The translations under genes were made by a program, and so were the position numbers. Below are positions 10,688-20,848 of a stretch of 64,000 nucleotides of DNA, in pieces. The stretch spans positions 14,182,501 to 14,246,500 of the forward strand of contig CM073563.1 in assembly GCA_037074615.1 (NCBI GenBank), given 5' to 3'. The DNA is from Leucaena leucocephala (Eukaryota > Streptophyta > Magnoliopsida > Fabales > Fabaceae). Every line of letters starts with the position of its first letter. Position 1 is the stretch's first letter. The notes below the pieces were generated by a model. It was not told the DNA's origin, ran no database searches, and saw only the letters and a program-made list of their open reading frames with translations.

Positions 10688-12215
10688 ATATGGGTCCATA
10701 TAGGTCACAAAAGAGTCTTCAATTGTTCCAAGGTAGTTTTACGCAAATGTAGCAAAACTTTGGCACTTCACTTTTCTATAGTGATAACTCACCCCAATCT
10801 CAACTTTTAATACGAATTCTATAACACCTATGTTCCTTAAGATATGGGTCTATGTAGGTCACGGAAGAGTTATCCATTGTTTCAAGCTACTTCTAGGCAA
10901 ATGAAGCAAAACCTTGGCACTTCTCCCGACCATAATGAAAAGTCCCCACCAATATCAACATTGAATATTCATTCTAGAATGCCACATTCCTCAAGATATG
11001 GGTCCATATAGGTCACAAAAGGGTCATCAGTTGTTTCAAGCTAGTTTTACTCAAATATAGCAAAACTATTGAACTTTACTTGTCTATAGTTGTAAGTCAC
11101 CCCCAATCTCAACCTTCAATATGAGTTCTAGAATGTCACTTCTCCAAAGATGTGGGTCCATGCAGGTCACAAAGTGTCATCCATTTTTTCAAAGTACTTT
11201 TAGCGAAATGTAGCGAAACTCTGGCACTTTTCCTGACCACAATGGAAAGTCCCCACTAATATCAACATTGAATATTCATTCTAGAATGCCACTTTGCTTA
11301 AGATATGGGTCCATATAGGTCACAAAAGAGTCCTCAATTGTTTCAAGGTAGTTTTACGCAAAAGTAGCAAAACTTTGGGACTTTACTTGTCTATAGTGAT
11401 AACTCACCCCCAATCGCAACCTTCAATGTGAGTTCTAGAACGTTACTCTTCTTAAGATGTGGGTCCATGTAGGTCGCAAAAGTGTCATCCATTTTTTCAA
11501 AGTAGTTTTAGGCAAAGTAGCGGAACTCTGGCACTTTTCTCGACCATACTGAAAAATCCCCCCAATCTCTACTTTGAGTATGCGTTCTGGAATGCTACTT
11601 TCCTTAAGATATGGGTCTATATAGGTCACAAAAGAGTCATCAACTATTTCAAGGTAGTTCTACGCAAACGTAGCGAAACTTTGGCACTTTACTTTTCTAC
11701 AGCGATAACCTCACCCCAATCTCAACTTTTAATACGAATTCTATAACACCTATTTTCCTTAAGATGTGGGTCCATGTAGGTCACGAAAGCGTTATCCATT
11801 GTTTCAAGCTACTTCTAGGTAAATGAAGCAAAACCTTGGCACTTTTCCCGACCATAATGAAAAGTCCCCACCAGTATCAACATTGAATGTTCATTCTAGA
11901 ATGCCACATTCCTCAAGATATGGGTCCATATAGGTCACAAAAGGGTCATCAATTGTTTCTAGTTTGACCCAAATGGAGCAAAATTATTGAACTTGTCTAT
12001 ACTTGTAACTCACCCCCGATCTCAACTTTCAATATGAGTTCTAGAATGTCACTTCTCCAAAGATGTGGGCCCATGTAGGTCACAAAGTGTCATCCATTTT
12101 TTCAAAGTACTTTTAGGAAAATGTAGCGAAACTCTGGCACTTTTCCTGACCATAATGGAAATTCCCCACCAATATCAACATTGAACATTCATTCTAGAAT
12201 GCCACTTTCCTTAAG
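10688..12215 (+). repeat. HOR H8, complete decamer
   Basis: H7-H12 subgroup with m2-like patch in m8 and 'GTGGGCCCATG' in m10. Private: 'CAAATATAGC' in m3, 'CCCCACTAATATC' in m4 and 'CAACTATTTC' in m7. Confidence 0.93.
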
Positions 12216-13743
12216 ATATGGGTCCATATAGGTCACAAAAGAGTCTTCAATTGTTCCAAGGTAGTTTTACGCAAATGTAGCAAAACTTTGGCACTTCACT
12301 TTTCTATAGTGATAACTCACCCCAATCTCAACTTTTAATACGAATTCTATAACACCTATGTTCCTTAAGATATGGGTCTATGTAGGTCACGGAAGAGTTA
12401 TCCATTGTTTCAAGCTACTTCTAGGCAAATGAAGCAAAACCTTGGCACTTCTCCCGACCATAATGAAAAGTCCCCACCAATATTAACACTGAATATTCAT
12501 TCTAGAATGCCACATTCCTCAAGATATGGGTCCATATAGGTCACAAAAGGGTCATCAGTTGTTTCAAGGTAGTTTTACTCAAATGTAGCAAAACTATTGA
12601 ACTTTACTTGTCTATAGTTGTAAGTCACCCCCAATCTCAACCTTCAATCTGAGTTCTAGAATGTCACTTCTCCAAAGATGTGGGTCCATGCAGGTCACAA
12701 AGTGTCATCCATTTTTTCAAAGTACTTTTGGCGAAATGTAGCGAAACTCTGGCACTTTTCCTGACCACAATGGAAAGTCCCCACCAATATCAACATTGAA
12801 TATTCATTCTAGAATGCCACTTTGCTTAAGATATGGGTCCATATAGGTCACAAAAGAGTCCTCAATTTTTTCAAGGTAGTTTTACGCAAAAGTAGCAAAA
12901 CTTTGGGACTTTACTTGTCTATAGTGATAACTCACCCCCAATCGCAACCTTCAATGTGAGTTCTAGAACGTTACTCTTCTTAAGATGTGGGTCCATGTAG
13001 GTCGCAAAAGTGTCATCCATTTTTTCAAAGTAGTTTTAGGCAAAGTAGCGGAACTCTGGCACTTTTCTCGACCATACTGAAAAATCCCCCCAATCTCTAC
13101 TTTGAGTATGCGTTCTGGAATGCTACTTTCCTTAAGATATGGGTCTATATAGGTCACAAAAGAGTCATCAACTGTTTCAAGGTAGTTCTACGCAAACGTA
13201 GCGAAACTTTGGCACTTTACTTTTCTACAGCGATAACCTCACCCCAATCTCAACTTTTAATACGAATTCTATAACACCTATTTTCCTTAAGATGTGGGTC
13301 CATGTAGGTCACGAAAGCGTTATCCATTGTTTCAAGCTACTTCTAGGTAAATGAAGCAAAACCTTGGCACTTTTCCCGACCATAATGAAAAGTCCCCACC
13401 AGTATCAACATTGAATGTTCATTCTAGAATGCCACATTCCTCAAGATATGGGTCCATATAGGTCACAAAAGGGTCATCAATTGTTTCTAGTTTGACCCAA
13501 ATGGAGCAAAATTATTGAACTTGTCTATACTTGTAACTCACCCCCGATCTCAACTTTCAATATGAGTTCAAGAATGTCACTTCTCCAAAGATGTGGGCCC
13601 ATGTAGGTCACAAAGTGTCATCCATTTTTTCAAAGTACTTTTAGGAAAATGTAGCGAAACTCTGGCACTTTTCCTGACCATAATGGAAATTCCCCACCAA
13701 TGTCAACATTGAACATTCATTCTAGAATGCCACTTTCCTTAAG
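12216..13743 (+). repeat. HOR H9, complete decamer
   Basis: m2 contains 'AATATTAACACTGAATATTC', otherwise seen only in the first m8 of H6 near 7904. Also 'TTCAATCTGAG' in m3, 'TACTTTTGGCG' in m4, 'CAATTTTTTC' in m5 and 'GTTCAAGAATG' in m9 (shared with H10). Confidence 0.93.
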
Positions 13744-15271
13744 ATATGGGTCCATATAGGTCACAAAAGAGTCTTCAATTGTTCCAAGGTAGTTTTACGC
13801 AAATGTAGCAAAACTTTGGCACTTCACTTTTCTATAGTGATAACTCACCCCAATCTCAACTTTTAATACGAATTCTATAACACCTATGTTCCTTAAGATA
13901 TGGGTCTATGTAGGTCACGGAAGAGTTATCCATTGTTTCAAGCTACTTCTAGACAAATGAAGCAAAACCTTGGCACTTCTCCCGACCATAATGAAAAGTC
14001 CCCACCAATATCAACATTGAATATTCATTCTAGAATGCCACATTCCTCAAGATATGGGTCCATATAGGTCACAAAAGGGTCATCAGTTGTTTCAAGGTAG
14101 TTTTACTCAAATGTAGCAAAACTATTGAACTTTACTTGTCTATAGTTGTAAGTCACCCCCAATCTCAACCTTCAATATGAGTTCTAGAATGTCACTTCTC
14201 CAAAGATGTGGGTCCATGCAGGTCACAAAGTGTCATCCATTTTTTCAAAGTACTTTTAGCGAAATGTAGCGAAACTCTGGCACTTTTCCTGACCACAATG
14301 GAGAGTCCCCACCAATATCAACATTGAATATTCATTCTAGAATGCCACTTTGCTTAAGATATGGGTCCATATAGGTCACAAAAGAGTCCTCAATTGTTTC
14401 AAGGTAGTTTTACGCAAAAGTAGCAAAACTTTGGGACTTTACTTGTCTATAGTGATAACTCACCCCCAATCGCAACCTTCAATGTGAGTTCTAGAACGTT
14501 ACTCTTCTTAAGATGTGGGTCCATGTAGGTCGCAAAAGTGTCATCCATTTTTTCAAAGTAGTTTTAGGCAAAGTAGCGGAACTCTGGCACTTTTCTCGAC
14601 CATACTGAAAAATCCCCCCAATCTCTACTTTGAGTATGCGTTCTGGAATGCTACTTTCCTTAAGATATGGGTCTATATAGGTCACAAAAGAGTCATCAAC
14701 TGTTTCAAGGTAGTTCTACGCAAACGTAGCGAAACTTTGGCACTTTACTTTTCTACAGCGATAACCTCACCCCAATCTCAACTTTTAATACGAATTCTAT
14801 AACACCTATTTTCCTTAAGATGTGGGTCCATGTAGGTCATGAAAGCGTTATCCATTGTTTCAAGCTACTTCTAGGTAAATGAAGCAAAACCTTGGCACTT
14901 TTCCCGACCATAATGAAAAGTCCCCACCAGTATCAACATTGAATGTTCATTCTAGAATGCCACATTCCTCAAGATATGGGTCCATATAGGTCACAAAAGG
15001 GTCATCAATTGTTTCTAGTTTGACCCAAATGGAGCAAAATTATTGAACTTGTCTATACTTGTAACTCACCCCCGATCTCAACTTTCAATATGAGTTCAAG
15101 AATGTCACTTCTCCAAAGATGTGGGCCCATGTAGGTCACAAAGTGTCATCCATTTTTTCAAAGTACTTTTAGGAAAATGTAGCGAAACTCTGGAACTTTT
15201 CCTGACCATAATGGAAATTCCCCACCAATATCAACATTGAACATTCATTCTAGAATGCCACTTTCCTTAAG
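13744..15271 (+). repeat. HOR H10, complete decamer
   Basis: H7-H12 subgroup. Private: 'TCTAGACAAATG' in m2, 'GGAGAGTCC' in m4, 'GGTCATGAAAG' in m8 and 'CTGGAACTTTT' in m10. It shares 'GTTCAAGAATG' in m9 with H9 and is the last copy with 'GTGGGCCCATG'. Confidence 0.93.
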
Positions 15272-15877
15272 ATATGGGTCCATATAGGTCACAAAAGAGT
15301 CTTCAATTGTTCCAAGGTAGTTTTACGCAAATGTAGCAAAACTTTGGCACTTCACTTTTCTATAGTGATAACTCACCCCAATCTCAACTTTTAATACGAA
15401 TTCTATAACACCTATGTTCCTTAAGATGTGGGTCCATGTAGGTCACGAAAGCGTTATCCATTGTTTCAAGGAACTTTTAGGTAAATACAGCAAAACCTTG
15501 GCACTTTTCCCGACCATAATGAAAAGTCCCCACCAGTATCAACATTGAATGTTCATTCTAGAATGCCACATTCCTCAAGATATGGGTCCATATAGGTCAC
15601 AAAAGGGTCATCAATTGTTTCTAGTTTGACCCAAATGGAGCAAAATTATTGAACTTGTCTATACTTGTAACTCACCCCCGATCTCAACTTTCAATATGAG
15701 TTCTAGAATGTCACTTCTCCAAAGATGTGGGTCCATGTAGGTCACAAAGTGTCATCCATTTTTTCAAAGTACTTTTAGGAAATTGTAGCGAAACTCTGGC
15801 ACTTTTCCTGACCATAATGGAAATTCCCCACCAATATCAACATTGAACATTCATTCTAGAATGCCACTTTCCTTAAG
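15272..15877 (+). repeat. Short HOR unit, 4-mer (606 bp)
   Basis: Contains m1 (15272), m8 (15426), m9 (15580) and m10 (15725): 154+154+145+153 = 606 bp. Six monomers (m2-m7) are missing. An unequal exchange at the m1/m7 paralogous position would produce exactly this unit. m8 has 'AAATACAGC' and m10 has 'GAAATTGTAGCG', both private. The A-B-A-B order is intact. Confidence 0.92.
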
Positions 15878-17405
15878 ATATGGGTCCATATAGGTCACAA
15901 AAGAGTCTTCAAGTGTTCCAAGGTAGTTTTACGCAAATGTAGCAAAACTTTGGCACTTCACTTTTCTATAGTGATAACTCACCCCAATCTCAACTTTTAA
16001 TACGAATTCTATAACACCTATGTTCCTTAAGATATGGGTTTATGTAGGTCACGGAAGAGTTATCCATTGTTTCAAGCTACTTCTAGGCAAATGAAGCAAA
16101 ACCTTGGCACTTCTCCCGACCATAATGAAAAGTCCCCACCAATATCAACATTGAATATTCATTCTAGAATGCCACATTCCTCAAGATATGGGTCCATATA
16201 GGTCACAAAAGGGTCATCAGTTGTTTCAAGGTAGTTTTACTCAAATGTAGCAAAACTATTGAACTTTACTTGTCTATAGTTGTAAGTCACCCCCAATCTC
16301 AACCTTCAATATGAGTTCTAGAATGTCACTTCTCCAAAGATGTGGGTCCATGCAGGTCACAAAGTGTCATCCATTTTTTCAAAGCACTTTTAGCGAAATG
16401 TAGCGAAACTCTAGCACTTTTCCTGACCACAATGGAAAGTCCCCACCAATATCAACATTGAATATTCATTCTAGAATGCCACTTTGCTTAAGATATGGGT
16501 CCATATAGGTCACAAAAGAGTCCTCAATTGTTTCAAGGTAGTTTTACGCAAAAGTAGCAAAACTTTGGGACTTTACTTGTCTATAGTGATAACTCACCCC
16601 CAATCGCAACCTTCAATGTGAGTTCTAGAACGTTACTCTTCTTAAGATGTGGGTCCATGTAGGTCGCAAAAGTGTCATCCATTTTTTCAAAGTAGTTTTA
16701 GGCAAAGTAGCGGAACTCTGGCACTTTTCTCGACCATACTGAAAAATCCCCCCAATCTCTACTTTGAGTATGCGTTCTGGAATGCTACTTTCCTTAAGAT
16801 ATGGGTCTATATAGGTCACAAAAGAGTCATCAACTGTTTCAAGGTAGTTCTACACAAACGTAGCGAAACTTTGGCACTTTACTTTTCTACAGCGATAACC
16901 TCACCCCAATCTCAACTTTTAATACGAATTCTATAACACCTATTTTCCTTAAGATGTGGGTCCATGTAGGTCACGAAAGCGTTATCCATTGTTTCAAGCT
17001 ACTTCTAGGTAAATGAAGCAAAACCTTGGCACTTTTCCCGACCATAATGAAAAGTCCCCACCAGTATCAACATTGAATGTTCATTCTAGAATGCCACATT
17101 CCTCAAGATATGGGTCCATATAGGTCACAAAAGGGTCATCAATTGTTTCTAGTTTGACCCAAATGGAGCAAAATTATTGAACTTGTCTATACTTGTAACT
17201 CACCCCCGATCTCAACTTTCAATATGAGTTCTAGAATGTCACTTCTCCAAAGATGTGGGTCCATGTAGGTCACAAAGTGTCATCCATTTTTTCAAAGTAC
17301 TTTTAGGAAAATGTAGCGAAACTCTGGCACTTTTCCTGACCATAATGGAAATTCCCCACCAATATCAACATTGAACATTCATTCTAGAATGCCACTTTCC
17401 TTAAG
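15878..17405 (+). repeat. HOR H11, complete decamer
   Basis: First copy with 'CAAGTGTTCC' in m1. Private: 'GGGTTTATGTAGG' in m2, 'CAAAGCACTTTT' and 'CTCTAGCAC' in m4, and 'TCTACACAAACG' in m7. m8 carries the m2-like patch. Confidence 0.93.
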
Positions 17406-18060
17406 ATATGGGTCCATATAGGTCACAAAAGAGTCTTCAAGTGTTCCAAGGTAGTTTTACGCAAATGTAGCAAAACTTTGGCACTTCACTTTTCTATAGT
17501 GATAACTCACCCCAATCTCAACTTTTAATACGAATTCTATAACACCTATGTTCCTTAAGATATGGGTCTATGTAGGTCACGGAAGAGTTATCCATTGTTT
17601 CAAGCTACTTCTAGGCAAATGAAGCAAAACCTTGGCACTTCTCCCGACCATAATGAAAAGTCCCCACCAATATCAACATTGAATATTCATTCTAGAATGC
17701 CACATTCCTCAAGATATGGGTCCATATAGGTCACAAAAGGGTCATCAGTTGTTTCAAGGTAGTTTTACTCAAATGTAGCAAAACTATTGAACTTTACTTG
17801 TCTATAGTTGTAAGTCACCCCCAATCTCAACCTTCAATATGAGTTCTAGAATGTCACTTCTCCAAAGATGTGGGTCCATGCAGGTCACAAAGTGTCATCC
17901 ATTTTTTCAAAGTACTTTTAGCGAAATGTAGCGAAACTCTGGCACTTTTCCTGACCACAATGGAAAGTCCCCACCAATATCAACATTGAATATTCATTCT
18001 AGAATGCCACTTTGCTTAAGATATGGGTCCATATAGGTCACAAAAGAGTCCTCAATTGTT

Positions 18061-18065
18061 TCAAG
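18061..18065 (+). repeat. Target-site duplication, left copy (TCAAG)
   Basis: TCAAG lies immediately before the TG that opens the insert. The uninterrupted m5 reads 'TTGTTTCAAGGTAG' at this point, so the duplicated target can be read directly against the other m5 copies. Confidence 0.95.
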
Positions 18066-18174
18066 TGTAAGGAATTGGAAGACACGCAGCGGAAATAAAC
18101 TTTAAAAATTTTCCATTCCTTGCCAGGATCTGCCGTATGTGTTTAAGTCAAGTGGAAAGAATCATTACCCTTAG

Positions 18175-18318
18175 TGTTGCTCAGCGAATTTCACAGCTTC
18201 TCTACGTGGGTGGTGATCTCTTTCTGATCGCAAGAAATCGACGGAGTGTTCCTCAGCGACCTTCACAGATTCTCTCCGCGGACGGTGGTCTCTTTCCGAT
18301 CACAAGAAGTCGACGCCT
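18175..18318 (+). repeat. 72-bp imperfect tandem duplication inside the LTR
   Basis: Copy one starts at 18175 (TGTTGCTCAGCG) and copy two at 18247 (TGTTCCTCAGCG). By eye there are about 13 mismatches in the first 70 positions and no gap. The copies are much more diverged than the satellite, so this duplication is an old feature of the element family. The ORF across it (18137-18499) owes its length partly to this in-frame 72-bp (24-codon) duplication. Confidence 0.85.
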
Positions 18319-18587
18319 CAGGTCGGCTTCCTCTACTTGTATCCACACGAACAGCGTTCCAACCACGAACGACGTGCTAGCGTCTCCTGTCCCTCCAAGG
18401 CTTTCACAAGTCTCCGTCTCTATTTCGGCAGTTTCTTGTCTGCAAACCTTTTGCAGATTCCGTTCGGCCTTTTGTGTTCTATGTTATTTTCAAACGTAGC
18501 TCCTCCAATCAGATATAGAGGATGCTATGCGTTTTTCCACCTGACCTAATTGGATTTTGGAGTTAATCTTATATTAATTCCGAATTG

Positions 18588-18608
18588 ATACAATATCATA
18601 TATTGTAT
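18588..18608. other. Inverted repeat in the AT-rich part of the LTR
   Basis: ATACAATAT and its exact complement ATATTGTAT are separated by 3 bp (stems 18588-18596 and 18600-18608). It sits in an AT-rich stretch (about 18560-18730) with no other recognisable feature. Role unknown. Confidence 0.6.
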
Positions 18609-18735
18609 AATTTTATAAGAAACTAATTAAATAAAATAATATTAAATCCGTCCCACAGATTTAATTACTTATTTATTTAACTTTAAATAAAGATGAGACT
18701 GAGTTATATTTGATTTATTCCCATAAATCAAATTT

Positions 18736-19003
18736 GAGATATCCTATCAATTTAAATTTCGAATTTCAAACGTGATAGAGATTTAATTTATCCTTATAAA
18801 TTAAATCTTATAAATATCTCTTATATGAGATATCCTATCAATTTGAATTTCGAATTTCAAACGTGATAGAGATTTAATTTATCCTTATAAATTAAATCTT
18901 ATAAATATCTCTTATATGAGATATCCTATCAATTTGAATTTCGAATTCAAACATGATAGGGATTTAATTTATCCTTATAAATTAAATCTCATATATCTCA
19001 TAT
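18736..19003 (+). repeat. 91-bp AT-rich tandem repeat inside the LTR
   Basis: Units start at 18736, 18827 and 18918, each with 'GAGATATCCTATCAATTT'. The first two are almost identical. The third loses one T ('CGAATTCAAAC'), has CATGATAGGG instead of CGTGATAGAG, and decays into TA-rich sequence near 19000. It is roughly 2.9 copies, unrelated to the 153-bp satellite. Confidence 0.9.
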
Positions 19004-19070
19004 ATATAATATATATATATATACGAATTTATATATATACGAATATAAATATAAATAAATATATATATAC
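18990..19070. repeat. TA-rich low-complexity tract
   Basis: Mostly alternating TA runs with 'TATACGAATTTATATATATA' in the middle. On the favoured minus strand it offers TATATATAAAT-type TATA-box candidates, but low complexity makes any one of them weak evidence for the LTR promoter. Confidence 0.75.
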
Positions 19071-19087
19071 ATTCAGCTGGATCTTTC

Positions 19088-19130
19088 ATTGAATCTGGAC
19101 ATGTCTTAGATTCAATGAATCTGGACATCA
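19088..19130. repeat. Short overlapping direct and inverted repeats in the LTR
   Basis: TGAATCTGGACAT occurs twice (from 19090 and from 19116). ATTGAATC (19088-19095) faces GATTCAAT (19109-19116), giving a possible 8-bp hairpin. Function unknown. Confidence 0.65.
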
Positions 19131-19509
19131 TAGCTCGTGTTGGGCTATTTTGTGTGCGACCCTGTAGGCCCATATGAAGTTGGCAGTGGGCCATTTGCTA
19201 TACTAGCCCACAAGTCGCAAGCGGTCTCTAGCAAGACATAACAACTACCCAAATCATATGAGGATCGATAAACGATGTAACCTTTTATACAACCATATCA
19301 TGTCCCTTCTGTCACGCGATATTTTGGTCATGGATGAGGCATGGATAATGTCATCCTCCTATTCCCGACCGTTACTTTCTCGATCCCTGAGTAGTCTGAC
19401 TATAGAAATGGAACTACCTTTCCATTACAGTATGGCCATACATTTCTCAGACTCACTCATCGAGGGGCCCAGTAATATCTCTCCACGAATGTGAGGGACA
19501 AATTCCATC

Positions 19510-19647
19510 TTGACCATTCACATTCCTCCGCATGAAAAACCACTAAGCCCAAACATAGTCTTTATGATCACTCGGTCAAAAGTGACTTTTGACTAGGTCA
19601 AAGCTGAGCGTTTTGTCATGTAGGAATCCATGATGATCTCAGGTCAA
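19510..19647. promoter_or_regulatory. Cluster of W-box motifs (TTGACC/T) in the LTR
   Basis: Strict W-box cores occur at 19510-19515 (TTGACC), 19574-19579 (GGTCAA), 19589-19594 (TTGACT), 19596-19601 (GGTCAA) and 19642-19647 (GGTCAA). Two form the palindrome GTCAAAAGTGACTTTTGAC at 19575-19593. W-boxes are binding sites of plant WRKY factors. If the LTR is read on the minus strand, the cluster lies about 330-465 bp from its 5' end, where a U3 enhancer is expected. The motif match is seen; the regulatory role is inferred. Confidence 0.5.
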
Positions 19648-19749
19648 AGGGCATATTGACATGGTTTGTATATGAGAGAAGCTTATGACGTTACCCATGC
19701 AGTTCTCTCATAGCGGGTCGGTCCAACACCCTGTACTCTTACATGTGCT

Positions 19750-19800
19750 TATGACTTTGATTTATATCTCTATACATCTTCAAAGTCATACTGGTCTTAT
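19750..19800. other. 11-bp inverted repeat in the LTR
   Basis: TATGACTTTGA (19750-19760) and TCAAAGTCATA (19790-19800) are perfect complements separated by 29 bp. This could form a hairpin in RNA or be a paired protein site. No function is assigned. Confidence 0.65.
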
Positions 19801-19975
19801 TTCATCTGTGCTCCCACATAGATGATCGACCAGGGACATTTAGGATAATATCATGAATTATCCAAGGATGGTCATCATAGTAAACATGCAAATAATATGA
19901 TAACTCAATTAATAAATTCATAAATCAATAATGTTCATAAGACAATGATTGGCCCCTAGGGCACGATTTCCAACA

Positions 19976-19980
19976 TCAAG
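19976..19980 (+). repeat. Target-site duplication, right copy (TCAAG)
   Basis: TCAAG follows the terminal CA of the insert and leads straight into 'GTAGTTTTACGC', the continuation of m5. It is identical to the left copy at 18061-18065. Confidence 0.95.
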
Positions 19981-20848
19981 GTAGTTTTACGCAAAAGTAG
20001 CAAAACTTTGGGACTTTACTTGTCTATAGTGATAACTCACCCCCAATCGCAACCTTCAATGTGAGTTCTAGAACGTTACTCTTCTTAAGATGTGGGTCCA
20101 TGTAGGTCGCAAAAGTGTCATCCATTTTTTCAAAGTAGTTTTAGGCAAAGTAGCGGAACTCTGGCACTTTTCTCGACCATACTGAAAAATCCCCCCAATC
20201 TCTACTTTGAGTATGCGTTCTGGAATGCTACTTTCCTTAAGATATGGGTCTATATAGGTCACAAAAGAGTCATCAACTGTTTCAAGGTAGTTCTACGCAA
20301 ACGTAGCGAAACTTTGGCACTTTACTTTTCTACAGCGATAACCTCACCCCAATCTCAACTTTTAATACGAATTCTATAACACCTATTTTCCTTAAGATGT
20401 GGGTCCATGTAGGTCACGAAAGCGTTATCCATTGTTTCAAGGAACTTTTAGGTAAATGCAGCAAAACCTTGGCACTTTTCCCGACCATAATGAAAAGTCC
20501 CCACCAGTATCAACATTGAATGTTCATTCTAGAATACCACATTCCTCAAGATATGGGTCCATATAGGTCACAAAAGGGTCATCAATTGTTTCTAGTTTGA
20601 CCCAAATGGAGCAAAATTATTGAACTTGTCTATACTTGTAACTCACCCCCGATCTCAACTTTCAATATGAGTTCTAGAATGTCACTTCTCCAAAGATGTG
20701 GGTCCATGTAGGTCACAAAGTGTCATCCATTTTTTCAAAGTACTTGTAGGAAAATGTAGCGAAACTCTGGCACTTTTCCTGACCATAATGGAAATTCCCC
20801 ACCAATATCAACATTGAACATTCATTCTAGAATGCCACTTTCCTTAAG

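Larger units (their letters stand above)
18066..19975 (-). mobile_element. Solo LTR of a plant LTR retrotransposon (1910 bp)
   Basis: The insert starts TGTAAGG and ends CCAACA, so it is bounded by TG...CA, and it is flanked by a perfect 5-bp direct repeat TCAAG. Both are hallmarks of LTR-retrotransposon integration. Neither end sequence recurs inside and no gag, protease, integrase or reverse transcriptase frame is present. A single LTR left by LTR-LTR recombination is therefore the simplest reading. On the minus strand it opens TGTTGGAAATCGTGCCC and closes CCAATTCCTTACA with a 'TTTCCGCTGCGTG' just before. That looks like plant Ty1/copia LTRs, so minus orientation is favoured, though not proven. 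Open frames inside (such as 18137-18499 and 19258-19494) show no domain and are not called. It could instead be a complete non-autonomous element, but no internal terminal repeats support that. Confidence 0.88.
17406..20848 (+). repeat. HOR H12, decamer split by an LTR insertion
   Basis: m1-m4 and the first 45 bp of m5 (17406-18065) and the remainder (19976-20848) form one ordinary 1528-bp HOR once the 1910-bp insert and the 5-bp target duplication are removed (3443 - 1915 = 1528). m8 lacks the m2-like patch and has 'GAATACCACATT'. m10 has 'TACTTGTAGG', shared with H13. Confidence 0.95.

Noticed and set aside
18137..18499. 120-codon ORF inside the LTR
   Set aside because: It spans the 72-bp duplication, lies in an LTR and shows no recognisable domain. 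The overlapping frame at 18337-18549 is equally unsupported.
19258..19494. 78-codon ORF inside the LTR, and the 70-codon minus-strand frame at 18982-19194
   Set aside because: No domain or codon pattern. The minus-strand frame ends in translated TA-repeat sequence. Both are chance frames.
18066..19975. Complete small element (TRIM-like) or DNA transposon instead of a solo LTR
   Set aside because: The end sequences do not recur as internal terminal repeats, the ends are not long inverted repeats, and TG...CA with a 5-bp duplication fits an LTR best.
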